Positions 52,377-61,631 are shown, counted from the first letter of the stretch. The stretch: 64,000 bases of DNA from Maribacter_C sp047345145 (GCF_047345145.1 NZ_JBLFER010000006.1:62001-126000), one strand, 5' to 3'. The notes: generated by a model not told the origin, from the letters alone. Numbers and translations are program-made.

Positions 52377-53801
52377 TTAGGCTAAACTAAGACCGAGTTC
52401 TTTGCCTTTTTTTAGCATCAGTGTCTTTGCAGCTTCATACTCATTAGGGATTTCACCTTCCAAAATTGCTTCTTTAATGGCTTCTTTAATTATGCCAATT
52501 TCTTTAGAAGGTTTCAAGTTGAAGGTCTGCATAATTTCTTCACCAGAAACAGGTGGTTGAAAGTTTCTAACGTGGTCGCGTTCTTCTACTTCTTGAATTT
52601 TCTCGCGAACTATCTTGAAGTTGTTCTTATACTTTTTTTGCTTCTTAGGGTTTTTCGTAGTAATATCTGCTTCGCATAGCGTCATAAGATCATCCACATA
52701 ATTTCCTGCATCAAAAACTAACCTTCTAACTGCCGAATCAGTTGCAAAATCTTCAGACAATACAATAGGTCGAGAACTCATCAAAACCATTTTTTGAACA
52801 AATTTCATTTTCTCATTCAAGGGCATTCGTAGTCTTTTGAAAAGCTTGTAGACCATTTTTGAGCCTACAAATTCGTGGCCATGAAACGTCCAACCTAATT
52901 TTTTATGAAATTTTTTAGTCGGTGCTTTTCCGATGTCATGCAACAAAGCGGCCCAGCGGAGCCATAAGTCATCCGTTGTTTCACAGATATTATCTACAAC
53001 TTCTAACGTATGCCAAAAGTTATCTTTGTGTCTTTGACCTTCAATTTCTTCAATGCCCTGAAGTGCTACTAACTCCGGTAGTATGAAAGGAAGTAATCCC
53101 GTTTTATGCATGAGAGAGAAACCAATAGAAGGTTCATCACTTGCTAATATTTTGTGCAGCTCATCAACAATACGTTCTTTCGAAATAATCTCAATTCGAT
53201 CTTTGTTTTCTGTAATAGCCTGTAAAGAAGGTAAAGCTATCTGAAACTTCAGCTGTGTTGCAAATCGAATGGCCCGCATCATTCTTAAAGGATCGTCGGA
53301 ATATGTTATAGCTGGCTCAAGAGGTGTTTTTAGAATTTTGTTTTCAAGATCTGAGATGCCATCAAAAGGGTCTACTAAATCACCAAAGCTACTTTCCTTT
53401 AGTGATAAAGCCAAAGCATTTATGGTAAAATCTCTTCGGTTTTGATCATCTTCTAAGGTACCATCTTCTACAACGGGCTTTCTGCTATCCCGGTGATAAC
53501 TCTCTTGTCGCGCACCAACGAATTCAAGTTCTATATCGCCATGTTTTAACATCGCTGTACCAAAATTTTTGAATACAGAAACTTTGGGTTGATTCGGTAA
53601 AAGTGATGCTACTTTTTTTGCCAATTCTATACCACTACCAACAGCAACGATATCTATATCTTTTGGAGTACCGCGCTGTAAAATATAATCACGCACAAAA
53701 CCTCCAATTACATAAGCATCAACGTTTAAATCTTTAGAGGCTTTTGTAAGTATTTTAAAAATCGGATCTTGAAGTGCTTCTTGAAAATTCTTTTGCATCA
53801 T
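52377..53801 (-). CDS. cca: CCA-adding-type tRNA nucleotidyltransferase with HD domain
   Basis: The 474-residue protein has the class II nucleotidyltransferase head VIGGFVRDYILQRGTPKDIDIVAVG (GG, then DxD near residues 55-57) and DFTINALALSL, RMMRAIRFATQL in the neck. An HD domain follows (RWAALLHDIGKAPTKKF near 286-302). The tRNA CCA-adding enzyme restores the 3' end; the HD domain adds phosphohydrolase or phosphatase activity in some homologues. It may be an A-adding enzyme of a split pair, which sequence does not settle. The start overlaps the TsaC-type stop by one base, so they are co-expressed. Confidence 0.9.
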   Translation of the reverse strand: MMQKNFQEALQDPIFKILTKASKDLNVDAYVIGGFVRDYILQRGTPKDIDIVAVGSGIELAKKVASLLPNQPKVSVFKNFGTAMLKHGDIELEFVGARQESYHRDSRKPVVEDGTLEDDQNRRDFTINALALSLKESSFGDLVDPFDGISDLENKILKTPLEPAITYSDDPLRMMRAIRFATQLKFQIALPSLQAITENKDRIEIISKERIVDELHKILASDEPSIGFSLMHKTGLLPFILPELVALQGIEEIEGQRHKDNFWHTLEVVDNICETTDDLWLRWAALLHDIGKAPTKKFHKKLGWTFHGHEFVGSKMVYKLFKRLRMPLNEKMKFVQKMVLMSSRPIVLSEDFATDSAVRRLVFDAGNYVDDLMTLCEADITTKNPKKQKKYKNNFKIVREKIQEVEERDHVRNFQPPVSGEEIMQTFNLKPSKEIGIIKEAIKEAILEGEIPNEYEAAKTLMLKKGKELGLSLA

Positions 53802-54361
53802 TATTCTCTGATCACTTTTACCACACCATCAGTACTTAATTTGATGATTGCTGAAGGTACATTAGCCACCTTGTCTCGGTGCAAATTTACTATATAGTCT
53901 ACACCTTTTAAAATACCTTCTTCGATATGAGAAAATTGCTTTGGAGTAGGGTTTCCAGAAATGTTGGCCGAGGTAGAAACTATAGGTTTTTTGAATTTGT
54001 TTATTAAATATTGACAGAATTTATCAGATGCTACTCGAATTGCAATCGTATTATCATCAGCAATTAGGTTTTTAGCGATTCCTTTAGGACCATCATAAAC
54101 AATAGTTGTTGGTTTTAATGACAAGTCCATTATATCGTAAGCCACTTCAGGTACTTCAGTAACATGTCTCTCCAACATGGCATCATTGGCCACTAAACAA
54201 ATAAGCGCTTTGGTATCTTCTCGTTGCTTTAAGGCATACACTTTTTTTACTGCTTCTTCATTTGTAGCATCACAGCCAATTCCCCAAACCGTATCTGTTG
54301 GATACAGAATAAGTCCGTCTGTATTTAATACAGAAATTGCCTTATTGATTTCTTCCGTCAT
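53801..54361 (-). CDS. tsaC: threonylcarbamoyl-AMP synthase (TsaC/YrdC type)
   Basis: This 186-residue protein has the YrdC/Sua5 motifs: ILYPTDTVWGIGCDATNEEAVKKVYALKQRE (residues 17-47), an internal IAIRVASDKFCQYLI, and STSANISGNP near 131-140. It makes threonylcarbamoyl-AMP for the t6A modification of tRNA position 37. It starts the tsaC-cca operon, and both products act on tRNA. A promoter matching TTG-N21-TATTTTTG lies 20 bp upstream. Confidence 0.93.
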   Translation of the reverse strand: MTEEINKAISVLNTDGLILYPTDTVWGIGCDATNEEAVKKVYALKQREDTKALICLVANDAMLERHVTEVPEVAYDIMDLSLKPTTIVYDGPKGIAKNLIADDNTIAIRVASDKFCQYLINKFKKPIVSTSANISGNPTPKQFSHIEEGILKGVDYIVNLHRDKVANVPSAIIKLSTDGVVKVIRE

Positions 54362-54380
54362 TATTACTTATAATTAAGTG

Positions 54381-54412
54381 CAAAAATAAGTTTTCTTTGT
54401 AGCGAAGTTCAA
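54381..54412 (-). promoter_or_regulatory. Bacteroidota-type promoter of the tsaC-cca operon
   Basis: Read on the minus strand: TTG (54410-54412), a 21-bp spacer, then TATTTTTG (54381-54388), fitting the TTG-N19-21-TAnnTTTG pattern 20 bp before the start codon. Confidence 0.5.
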
Positions 54413-54415
54413 TTA

Positions 54416-55351
54416 TTATGTGTGAATAAGTTGTTTTTGTTTCAGAGATTTCCCTAAAGGAAGTCCTATAAGAATTCGATGAAATAGTCTAAAGTATTTT
54501 GGTTTTACGATAGAAGTAAGTCCGTAACGGATGATGAAAACTAGTCGCAGTAACTGATAATGTAAATACCCATAGTTTTTCCGTATCACATAAAACATAG
54601 ATGTTTTCAATTCGATTTTGATATCAATAGGTATTTTGGCCTTGTCAATACTAGCGCCTTGATGATGCATATAGGATGCATTCGGAATAAAGTAGGTTTT
54701 TCTGTTTTTCTTTTTCAGTCGATAGCAAAGGTCACATTCCTCAAAATATAGAAAAATGTTAGTGTCAAAACCGCCCGCAGCATCAAAGTCCATAGCTCGG
54801 AAAAACATAAAGCTTCCGTTTACATAATCCACAAGTATAGGTTTAGAATATTCCTTTTTTCTATTGGGTTTCGAAAATAAAATTTCTGGAGTTTTTCGTC
54901 CAAAGACCTCTCGCGCAAAAGAAGTAAAGTGGTCAAAGCTAACAGTCTTTTCATTATTTTCATTATAAATTTGAGGTCCACAAACAGCGGCATCTGAATG
55001 TCCTTCCATAAAAGTAAAACACGCTTTTATCGGATCATCTATCATCAAAGTATCGTTGTTCAAAATCAGATAATACTTGGCATTTGCAAATTGAACGCCA
55101 TGCATATTACCACCACCGAAACCAGTATTGAATCTACTTCTATGTAACTCGATGTTTGTTTCAGATAGATTGTCAATAAATATTTTAAGCTTTTGAAAGT
55201 CTTCTTTCTGTGAAGCATTATCCACTATAATTATTTGAAATGAAATAGACTTGCTGGTGCTTTTCAAAACACTTGTAACACATTTTTGAGTGTATTCTGA
55301 AGAATTATAGTTGATTAGAATTATTGCTATGTCAAACTTTTTTTCAATCAT
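54416..55351 (-). CDS. glycosyltransferase family 2 (rhamnosyltransferase-like)
   Basis: A 311-residue GT-A enzyme: IILINYNSSEYTQKCVTSVLKS (nucleotide-binding start), YLILNNDTLMIDD (the DxD-equivalent), then LPYVNGSFMFFRAMDFDAAGGFDTNIFLYFEECDLCYRL, the acceptor side with the usual ExxD-like acid near residue 207. It transfers a sugar, often rhamnose or a related deoxysugar, in surface polysaccharide synthesis. It follows the GT9 gene by 21 bp on the same strand, so they act in one pathway. Confidence 0.87.
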   Translation of the reverse strand: MIEKKFDIAIILINYNSSEYTQKCVTSVLKSTSKSISFQIIIVDNASQKEDFQKLKIFIDNLSETNIELHRSRFNTGFGGGNMHGVQFANAKYYLILNNDTLMIDDPIKACFTFMEGHSDAAVCGPQIYNENNEKTVSFDHFTSFAREVFGRKTPEILFSKPNRKKEYSKPILVDYVNGSFMFFRAMDFDAAGGFDTNIFLYFEECDLCYRLKKKNRKTYFIPNASYMHHQGASIDKAKIPIDIKIELKTSMFYVIRKNYGYLHYQLLRLVFIIRYGLTSIVKPKYFRLFHRILIGLPLGKSLKQKQLIHT

Positions 55352-55372
55352 TTTACGTCAATGCTTCAAATA

Positions 55373-56446
55373 TTAATTAGCGTGGTGATTTAGAAATTCG
55401 ACTAAGGAATCTTGAAAAAGTGCGGGTTCAAAATCTGCATATAAATTCTGAATATTTTTTTTGATGTAGTTTTTATCCACGTTCTTCAAAGTATCCGGTT
55501 TAAAGTCTCGTAAGTGAACACTTTTATGAAGTTGTGAACTATCAGAGTGCCAAGCGCCTTTTAATATAAACGGACTGAATATACAAAAGGTTGGCATATG
55601 AAGTGCTTTTGCCATGTTTACCGCGCCACCTTCGTTTCCAATGAGTACTGAACATTGGGATAATAAAGACAAAAAATCACGTAGTGAATTCGCATAAAAA
55701 TTTATTTCAATCTGCTTTTGAGTTACAGCCTTGCATTTTTCATAAATAACGAACGCTTCTTCTCTTTGATTAGGAATGTAGTTGAATAAAATTTTTGCGT
55801 TCGTATGCGAGGCAATAGTGTCTAGCACTTCAGCCATGTACTCCGCCGGATATGTTTTCATTGGGCTACTACCCAAAATACTAATCATTATGAATTTTTC
55901 TTCAGGACTAGTTTTGAGAGCCGTAACTTCATTTTTTGCATTTTGTATTTCAGCCGCTGTTAAATAGATTTTTGGAAAATATATATCTGAATTGGTTTCT
56001 TTCAATATCGGGCTTAGTAAATTCAACCTATTCTGAATAGCTAATGGAATATTATGTTGAGGAACAAGGTTTTCTTTGATTGTATGAGAATAAATCCATC
56101 GGGTATACCATTTTTCTAAAGCGATTTTATATTCAGCTCTTGAGAACAATGACATGAGGTTGCTCTCTAGTTTACCGTAAGCGTCAATAACGGTATCATA
56201 CGATTCTCTTCGTAGTGATTTTAAAAATATATAAAAGGCTTTCTTACTGGTTTTGTATTTTTTTTCAAAAACGGTTATCCTATCAATGTTCGGGTTATGC
56301 TCCAAAACAGCAAGCGTATTTTCATTGGCAACAAAATGAATAATACAATCAGGGTATATATTCTTTAATTTTTCACAGATAACCGTGCTTGTGAGCACAT
56401 CACCTATCATTTTTTGTTGAATAATAAGAAACTTCTTGCCTGGCAT
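55373..56446 (-). CDS. glycosyltransferase family 9 (heptosyltransferase-like)
   Basis: The 357-residue GT-B enzyme starts FLIIQQKMIGDVLTSTVICEKLKNIYPDCIIHFVA, the classical opening of ADP-heptose:LPS heptosyltransferases, and ends with VLIGNEGGAVNMAKALHMPTFCIFSPF near residues 273-298, where the donor binds. It would add heptose or a similar sugar to the lipopolysaccharide inner core at the cytoplasmic face. It heads a two-gene unit with the GT2 gene downstream. Confidence 0.88.
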   Translation of the reverse strand: MPGKKFLIIQQKMIGDVLTSTVICEKLKNIYPDCIIHFVANENTLAVLEHNPNIDRITVFEKKYKTSKKAFYIFLKSLRRESYDTVIDAYGKLESNLMSLFSRAEYKIALEKWYTRWIYSHTIKENLVPQHNIPLAIQNRLNLLSPILKETNSDIYFPKIYLTAAEIQNAKNEVTALKTSPEEKFIMISILGSSPMKTYPAEYMAEVLDTIASHTNAKILFNYIPNQREEAFVIYEKCKAVTQKQIEINFYANSLRDFLSLLSQCSVLIGNEGGAVNMAKALHMPTFCIFSPFILKGAWHSDSSQLHKSVHLRDFKPDTLKNVDKNYIKKNIQNLYADFEPALFQDSLVEFLNHHAN

Positions 56447-56563
56447 TAATAAACTATCTGTTGTATTTCATACGAAAATAGACATCTTTAGTTTTAATTG
56501 CCACAAATGTCAATGATCAAAAATATATTAAGTATGCTTAAGTTTTTTATACATCAAATTTTA

Positions 56564-56593
56564 TTGAAGATGAAAATCAAAAAACTACATTTG
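56564..56593 (+). promoter_or_regulatory. Bacteroidota-type promoter of the 56623 gene
   Basis: TTG (56564-56566), a 19-bp spacer and TACATTTG (56586-56593), an exact fit to TTG-N19-TAnnTTTG, 29 bp before the start codon. Confidence 0.65.
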
Positions 56594-56622
56594 TAATTCG
56601 AGTAAAGATTAAACAATTCTCA

Positions 56623-57438
56623 ATGAGCACCGTAAGTGTTATTGTTAGTACCTATAATAAACCTGATTGGTTAGAAAAAGTGCTTTGGGGTTTTCATTGT
56701 CAAACGTATAAAGATTTTGAGGTTATAATTGCTGATGACGGATCTGGTTCTGAGACAAAATCTCTTATTGATACGATGCGAGATATGGTTTCGTATCAAT
56801 TAAAACATGTGTGGCAAGAGGATGATGGATTTCAAAAATGCAAAATCTTAAATAAAGCTATTGTTGCGAGCACGTCTGAATATATTATAATGACAGATGG
56901 TGATTGTATTCCACGAGAAGATTTCGTTCAAGTACATTATATCAATAAAGAACCCGGTGTTTTTATTTCTGGGGGATATTATATGCTACCTATGAATATT
57001 TCTCAGGCCATTACTTTAGAAGATATTGAACAACAAAATTGCTTTAATATTCAATGGCTAAAAAATAAAGGATTACCGAATACCTTTAAAAATAATAAGC
57101 TAACCTCTAAAGGATTTATTTCTAAATTCTTAAACCTATTCACTCCTACCAAAGCAAGCTGGAACGGTCATAATTCTTCTGGCTGGAAGAACGATATTTT
57201 AAACGTAAATGGTTTCGATGAACGAATGCAATATGGTGGTGAAGATCGTGAATTTGGTGAACGCCTGATGAACTTCGGTATTAAATCAAAACAATTTCGT
57301 TATAGTGCTGTGTGTGTGCATCTTGATCATGAAAGAAGTTATAGAACTCCTGAAGCAATTGCTAAAAATATGGTAATTCGAAAAGAGGTTAGGCAAAAAA
57401 AGAGCGTGTGGACCTATCACGGCATTACTAAGGAATAA
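56623..57438 (+). CDS. glycosyltransferase family 2 with galactosyltransferase-like C-terminus
   Basis: This 271-residue GT-A enzyme has VSVIVSTYNKPDWLEKVLWGF, the DxD-equivalent ADDGSG and MTDGDCIPREDFV, and a C-terminal part NSSGWKNDILNVNGFDERMQYGGEDREFGERLMNFG, the ED-type acceptor motif of the GT2/GT7 C-terminal family. It builds lipopolysaccharide core or another surface glycan. It is the only plus-strand gene of the glycosyltransferase cluster, and its 3' end overlaps the convergent next gene by 22 bp. Confidence 0.88.
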   Translation: MSTVSVIVSTYNKPDWLEKVLWGFHCQTYKDFEVIIADDGSGSETKSLIDTMRDMVSYQLKHVWQEDDGFQKCKILNKAIVASTSEYIIMTDGDCIPREDFVQVHYINKEPGVFISGGYYMLPMNISQAITLEDIEQQNCFNIQWLKNKGLPNTFKNNKLTSKGFISKFLNLFTPTKASWNGHNSSGWKNDILNVNGFDERMQYGGEDREFGERLMNFGIKSKQFRYSAVCVHLDHERSYRTPEAIAKNMVIRKEVRQKKSVWTYHGITKE

Positions 57439-58211
57439 GCCAATTCATTCTTTTTTTCAAGTTTACGAAGTTCTCTACCGCGTTCAAAATCGCTGAGCGC
57501 GTTCAGGTAACAGATAACAATTCCTTTCTTCCCATCTAAAAAGCCAAGCCTAAGGAAATAATGATTTACAAATTTCCAGAGCGGTTTTAATAAAAGTGAA
57601 GGGTAGCTAAACGTATTCTCTTTGTAAAATGCCTCTTTAGCCTTTAAGCGACCATACTTAAGCATTTTAGATTTATAATCTTCAAAGTTTTTATAACAGA
57701 AATGAGTAAGTTTTTCTTTGAATATCCCAGATTTACCATCAATATCTAAAGTCTCATGAACGATTTTTTTGTCTGAAAATTTAGTTTTACTCTTTCTGAA
57801 AAGGCGGTAATTTTTGTCAGTTTGCCAGCCGCTAAAGCGTAACTTTTCATCTTTAAACATAAAAGTTCTGTAAAACCAGAAAGCAACAAGATCAGTATTA
57901 CTATTTACAGTTTTTGTTATTTCCTTTTGGAGTTCTGTTGATACCACTTCATCTGCATCTAAGAATAGCACCCAGTCATTTGTAGCTTGTTCTAAAGCAT
58001 ACGATTTTTGTAAAGTAAAATTTTCGAAAGGGTGTTGAATAACTTTTACGTTAGGATGGTTGCTTAAGTATTCGAAAGTACCATCTGTACTAAATGAATC
58101 AACAACCACAATTTCATCTGCAAACTCTACGGAGTTTATACATTTTTCAATGTACCCTATTTCGTCATAGGTAATGATTACAGCAGATATTTGATTTTTT
58201 GATTGATGCAA
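57417..58211 (-). CDS. glycosyltransferase family 2 (WaaE/KdtX-like), paralogue 1
   Basis: The 264-residue protein has SAVIITYDEIGYIEKCINSVEFADEIVVVDSFSTDGT, the WaaE-type start, FLDADEVVS as the DxD motif (near 84-93) and the downstream FSGWQTDKNYRLFRKSKTKF block. Such enzymes add glucose or a similar sugar to the LPS core. It is clearly paralogous over its whole length to the 58317 gene, 106 bp upstream on the same strand. Its 3' end overlaps the convergent 56623 gene. Confidence 0.87.
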   Translation of the reverse strand: MHQSKNQISAVIITYDEIGYIEKCINSVEFADEIVVVDSFSTDGTFEYLSNHPNVKVIQHPFENFTLQKSYALEQATNDWVLFLDADEVVSTELQKEITKTVNSNTDLVAFWFYRTFMFKDEKLRFSGWQTDKNYRLFRKSKTKFSDKKIVHETLDIDGKSGIFKEKLTHFCYKNFEDYKSKMLKYGRLKAKEAFYKENTFSYPSLLLKPLWKFVNHYFLRLGFLDGKKGIVICYLNALSDFERGRELRKLEKKNELAYSLVMP

Positions 58212-58244
58212 AGTAGAAGCTTTTATTGGGGTGAAAACTTAATG

Positions 58245-58252
58245 CAAAGTTA
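58245..58252 (-). promoter_or_regulatory. possible -7 box of the 57417 gene
   Basis: Reads TAACTTTG on the minus strand (TAnnTTTG), 34 bp before the start. The -33 TTG is not seen. Confidence 0.3.
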
Positions 58253-58316
58253 GTCATAAAAGAAAGTTCTACGACTTAAAAATGAAAATTTTTACTAAGA
58301 ATGTAAGGCGTGAAAA

Positions 58317-59123
58317 CTAGTTGCTTCTTTGAGAAACTGGATTTAAACTTGGTGCCTCTTGTTCTTGTTCCAAACGTCTTAGTTCTAGGTATCGCTCCCA
58401 ATCGCCCAAGGCATTCAAGTAACAAACCTTAATTCCTTTAATACCATCTAAAATTCCAAATCGTACAATGTAATTATATAGAAAACGATAAGATGGTTTT
58501 ATCAATAGCAAGGCTACGCTAAAACGTCTTTGCTTTTGAAAAGCTTCTTTGGCTTTCATTCTGCCGTATAGCAACATTTTATGTTTGTAGTTAGCAAAGT
58601 CTCTATAGCAGTAGTGGGTTAGCTTAGATTTTAAGATACCAGAAGTACCATTAACTTCTAGAGTCTCATGAACTATTCGTTTATCAGAAAATTTTACTTT
58701 ACTTTTTCTAAAAAGGCGGTAGTTTTTATCAGTCTGCCAACCACTAAAGCGTAGTCTTCTTTTTTGAAACATAAATTTTCTTCGAAACCAATAGGCTACA
58801 TGATTTTTCGAACCATTAACTGTTGCAACAATTTCTTGTTGTAATTCTGAAGTTACAACTTCATCAGCATCAACGAAAATTACCCAGTCATTCGAGGCCT
58901 GTTCTAATGTAAAAGATTTTTGCGCAGTATAATTCTTAAAAGGATGTTGAATAACCCTGACATTATTTTGAGCAGTTAGATACTCATAAGTACCATCGGT
59001 ACTGTACGAATCAACTACAATAATTTCATCAGCAAATTCTATCGATTTAAGACAATTTTCGATATAGCCGATTTCATTGTAAGTAATAACAAGTGCTGTT
59101 ATTTTTGTTCTTTGAAGCCCCAT
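58317..59123 (-). CDS. glycosyltransferase family 2 (WaaE/KdtX-like), paralogue 2
   Basis: A 268-residue enzyme with the same motif set as paralogue 1: ALVITYNEIGYIENCLKSIEFADEIIVVDSYSTDGT, FVDADEVVT and FSGWQTDKNYRLFRKSKVKFSDKRIVHETLE. The two proteins agree over nearly the whole chain, with a basic stretch (RRKFMFQKRRLRF) where the other is less charged. The tandem pair probably adds successive or alternative core sugars. A plain reading is a recent duplication followed by divergence. Confidence 0.87.
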   Translation of the reverse strand: MGLQRTKITALVITYNEIGYIENCLKSIEFADEIIVVDSYSTDGTYEYLTAQNNVRVIQHPFKNYTAQKSFTLEQASNDWVIFVDADEVVTSELQQEIVATVNGSKNHVAYWFRRKFMFQKRRLRFSGWQTDKNYRLFRKSKVKFSDKRIVHETLEVNGTSGILKSKLTHYCYRDFANYKHKMLLYGRMKAKEAFQKQRRFSVALLLIKPSYRFLYNYIVRFGILDGIKGIKVCYLNALGDWERYLELRRLEQEQEAPSLNPVSQRSN

Positions 59124-59220
59124 AGCTATGATTACGTAGGTTATTCATATTGGAGTGGTCTGGTATAAGAACTTCAAAAAATGGAAAATAGTATACTTCC
59201 TCAATAAAATTCTTACAAAA

Positions 59221-60036
59221 TTAAACAGCTACATTATGTTCTCTCAGAGCATCATTTAATGATGTTTTCTTATCAGTGCTTTCTTTTCTTGTGCCAATGA
59301 TAAGCGCACAAGGCACTTGATAATCTCCCGCCGGGAATTTCTTTGTGTAACTCCCTGGTATAACAACTGAACGTGCAGGAACCCTACCTTTTGTTTCAAC
59401 TGGCTCAGAACCAGTTACATCAATAATTTTAGTTGAAGCTGTCAAAACCACATTTGCTCCTAAAACGGCTTCTTTTTCAACGCGAACACCTTCAACTACG
59501 ATACATCTTGATCCTATAAAAGCATTGTCCTCAATAATAACTGGTGCAGCCTGTAAAGGCTCAAGAACACCTCCAATACCGACTCCTCCACTTAAATGAA
59601 CATTTTTTCCAATCTGAGCACAGCTTCCAACAGTTGCCCAAGTATCAACCATTGTTCCTTCATCAACATATGCGCCTAAATTGACATAACTTGGCATCAA
59701 TATGGTACCTTTTGAAATATACGCACCATGTCTTGCTACCGCATGAGGCACCACACGAATTCCCTTTTCGGCATAACCTCTTTTTAAAGGAATTTTATCA
59801 TGGTACTCAAATATGCCTACTTCCAAGGTTTCCATCTTTTGAATAGGGAAATAAAGTACTACTCCCTTCTTTACCCATTCATTAATTTGCCATCCATTTG
59901 TTGTTGGTTCTGCGCATCGCAGTGTTCCTTGATCTAATAAATTAATTACTTCTCGGATAGCTGCTTGAGTTAAAGCTTCTTTCAATAGTTCACGGTTTTC
60001 CCATGCACTTTCAATGGTATTTCTTAAATCGGTCAT
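59221..60036 (-). CDS. dapD: tetrahydropicolinate N-succinyltransferase
   Basis: The 271-residue protein is DapD of normal length. Hexapeptide repeats of a left-handed beta-helix run through residues 105-215 (ILMPSYVNLGAYVDEGTMVDTWATVGSCAQIGKNVHLSGGVGIGGVLEPL), which is strongly conserved, and GIRVVPHAVARHGAYI lies before. It catalyses succinylation of tetrahydrodipicolinate in lysine and meso-diaminopimelate synthesis. Transcribed divergently from ruvX. A TATATTTG box (60058-60065, minus) lies 21 bp before its start. Confidence 0.96.
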   Translation of the reverse strand: MTDLRNTIESAWENRELLKEALTQAAIREVINLLDQGTLRCAEPTTNGWQINEWVKKGVVLYFPIQKMETLEVGIFEYHDKIPLKRGYAEKGIRVVPHAVARHGAYISKGTILMPSYVNLGAYVDEGTMVDTWATVGSCAQIGKNVHLSGGVGIGGVLEPLQAAPVIIEDNAFIGSRCIVVEGVRVEKEAVLGANVVLTASTKIIDVTGSEPVETKGRVPARSVVIPGSYTKKFPAGDYQVPCALIIGTRKESTDKKTSLNDALREHNVAV

Positions 60037-60057
60037 ATTCCAGTTCTAAAATTTCGA

Positions 60058-60065
60058 CAAATATA
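60058..60065 (-). promoter_or_regulatory. possible -7 box of dapD
   Basis: TATATTTG on the minus strand fits TAnnTTTG. A TTG lies 25 bp farther up, longer than usual spacing. Confidence 0.4.
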
Positions 60066-60119
60066 GGTAGTCACTCATGAAATCGTCAGTCAATTTTATA
60101 CTTATAACAAATTATACTT

Positions 60120-60127
60120 TATTTTTG
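60120..60127 (+). promoter_or_regulatory. possible -7 box of ruvX-def
   Basis: TATTTTTG matches TAnnTTTG and lies 13 bp before the TTG start codon of ruvX, which would give a very short leader. Confidence 0.35.
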
Positions 60128-60140
60128 CCAAAAAAGTAAT

Positions 60141-60551
60141 TTGGGAAGAATAGTAGCCTTTGATTATGGTAGAAAAAGAACAGGAATTGCAGTAACTGAT
60201 GAATTACAGTTAATAGCTTCTGGACTTACTACCATTCCCTCGCATGAATTACTAGATTTTTTAAAAAAATACATGTTGGAAGAAAGGGTGGTCAAATTTG
60301 TTGTAGGTGAACCAAGACAAATGAATAATACTCCTTCAGAAGCAGAAATGTTTATTGCCCCTTTTATAAACCGTTTGAAGAAAACTTTTCCAGAAATTCC
60401 CGTTGAACGCGAGGATGAACGATTTACTTCGAGATTGGCAGTTCGAGCGATGATTGATAGCGGTCTAAAGAAAAAACAAAGAAGAGATAAAGCATTGGTT
60501 GATGAGATTAGTGCAACTATTATTCTTCAAGCCTATTTAAACAAAAATTAA
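60141..60551 (+). CDS. ruvX: putative Holliday junction resolvase RuvX/YqgF
   Basis: The 136-residue protein has the RNase-H-like fold of YqgF: GRIVAFDYGRKRTGIAVTD with the catalytic Asp at residue 7, VVGEPRQMNN, and a C-terminal REDERFTSRLAVRAM and ALVDEISATIILQAYL with further acids. It resolves junctions or processes rRNA precursor. The start is TTG, because no ATG lies at the conserved start and MGRIVAFDYG is the expected N-terminus. The TAA stop is immediately followed by the def start. Confidence 0.93.
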   Translation: MGRIVAFDYGRKRTGIAVTDELQLIASGLTTIPSHELLDFLKKYMLEERVVKFVVGEPRQMNNTPSEAEMFIAPFINRLKKTFPEIPVEREDERFTSRLAVRAMIDSGLKKKQRRDKALVDEISATIILQAYLNKN

Positions 60552-61142
60552 ATGATACTACCCATCGTAGCGTATGGAGATCCGGTTTTGCGAAAGGTCG
60601 GAAAGGATATTGATAAAGATTATCCGAAGTTTAAAGAATTGATTGCCAATATGTGGGAAACTATGTATGGCGCAAAAGGTGTCGGGCTTGCTGCCCCTCA
60701 GATAGGATTGCCAATTCGTGTTTTTTTGGTAGATACTACGCCTTTTGCAGATGATGAAGAACTTTCTAAAAAAGAGCGGAAACAACTTGATGGCTTCAAA
60801 AAGGCATTCATCAATGCACGTATCGATGAAGAAGTAGGTGAGGAGTGGGCATTCAATGAAGGATGTTTAAGCATACCTGATGTTCGTGAAGATGTGAAGC
60901 GTATGGATACCATTACGGTTACCTATATGGATGAAAATTTCAAAACTCATACGGCAACATACGATGGATTGTTAGCAAGAGTTATCCAACATGAATATGA
61001 TCATATTGAGGGAATTCTCTTTACTGACAAACTATCTGGATTAAAGAAACGCCTTTTGAAAAGTAGATTGGCAAATATTTCAAAAGGAAAGATTGATGTT
61101 GACTATCGAATGCGTTTTCCAAATGCTAAAAAAGGACGTTAA
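60552..61142 (+). CDS. def: peptide deformylase
   Basis: This 196-residue enzyme has the three deformylase motifs: GVGLAAPQIG (residues 43-52), EGCLSIP (near 104-110, zinc ligand Cys) and HEYDHIEG (near 147-154, the HExxH zinc ligands). It removes the formyl group from the starting methionine of new proteins. There is a family-typical insertion (DDEELSKKERKQLDGFKKAF) between the first and second motifs. It directly follows ruvX, without a gap. Confidence 0.97.
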   Translation: MILPIVAYGDPVLRKVGKDIDKDYPKFKELIANMWETMYGAKGVGLAAPQIGLPIRVFLVDTTPFADDEELSKKERKQLDGFKKAFINARIDEEVGEEWAFNEGCLSIPDVREDVKRMDTITVTYMDENFKTHTATYDGLLARVIQHEYDHIEGILFTDKLSGLKKRLLKSRLANISKGKIDVDYRMRFPNAKKGR

Positions 61143-61208
61143 AGACATGGGCAATCCATAGAAATGTTTCATATTTGCGCATCAAATTTTTAGAGTAATT
61201 GAATAGAG

Positions 61209-61631
61209 ATGAGTTTAGATAAAATTTTATCCATAGGTGGAAAACCAGGACTTTATAAATTGGTTACCCAAACTAGAAGCGGTTTCGTCGCGGAGTCTTT
61301 ACTAGATGGTAGAAAAATAACTGTGAGCCTAAGAAGTAATGTGAGTGTTCTTTCAGAAATTGCTATCTATACCTTAGATGAGGAGCTCCCGCTTCGAGAA
61401 GTGTTTCAAAAAATTCAAGTGAAGGAAAAAGGAGGAAAGACATCAACTCCGCATAAATCTGAAAAAATTAAACTTGAAGAGTACTTTTTTGAAGTACTGC
61501 CTAATTATGATGAAGACCGTGTATATGCAAGTGATATTAAAAAGGTAATTCAATGGTACAATCTGTTGCAGGAAAACGGGATTACTGATTTTTCATCAGA
61601 TGATGAAGATTCTACTTCAGAAGAAGAATAA
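61209..61631 (+). CDS. DUF5606 domain protein
   Basis: A 140-residue protein starting MSLDKILSIGGKPGLYKLVTQTRSGFVAESLLDGRKI, the hallmark of DUF5606, found widely in Bacteroidota. A basic middle (KEKGGKTSTPHKSEKI) separates it from a helical part (FFEVLPNYDEDRVYASDIKKVIQWYNLL). The function is unknown; a nucleic-acid-related role is guessed for such proteins. Third gene after ruvX and def, followed by a terminator. Confidence 0.88.
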   Translation: MSLDKILSIGGKPGLYKLVTQTRSGFVAESLLDGRKITVSLRSNVSVLSEIAIYTLDEELPLREVFQKIQVKEKGGKTSTPHKSEKIKLEEYFFEVLPNYDEDRVYASDIKKVIQWYNLLQENGITDFSSDDEDSTSEEE

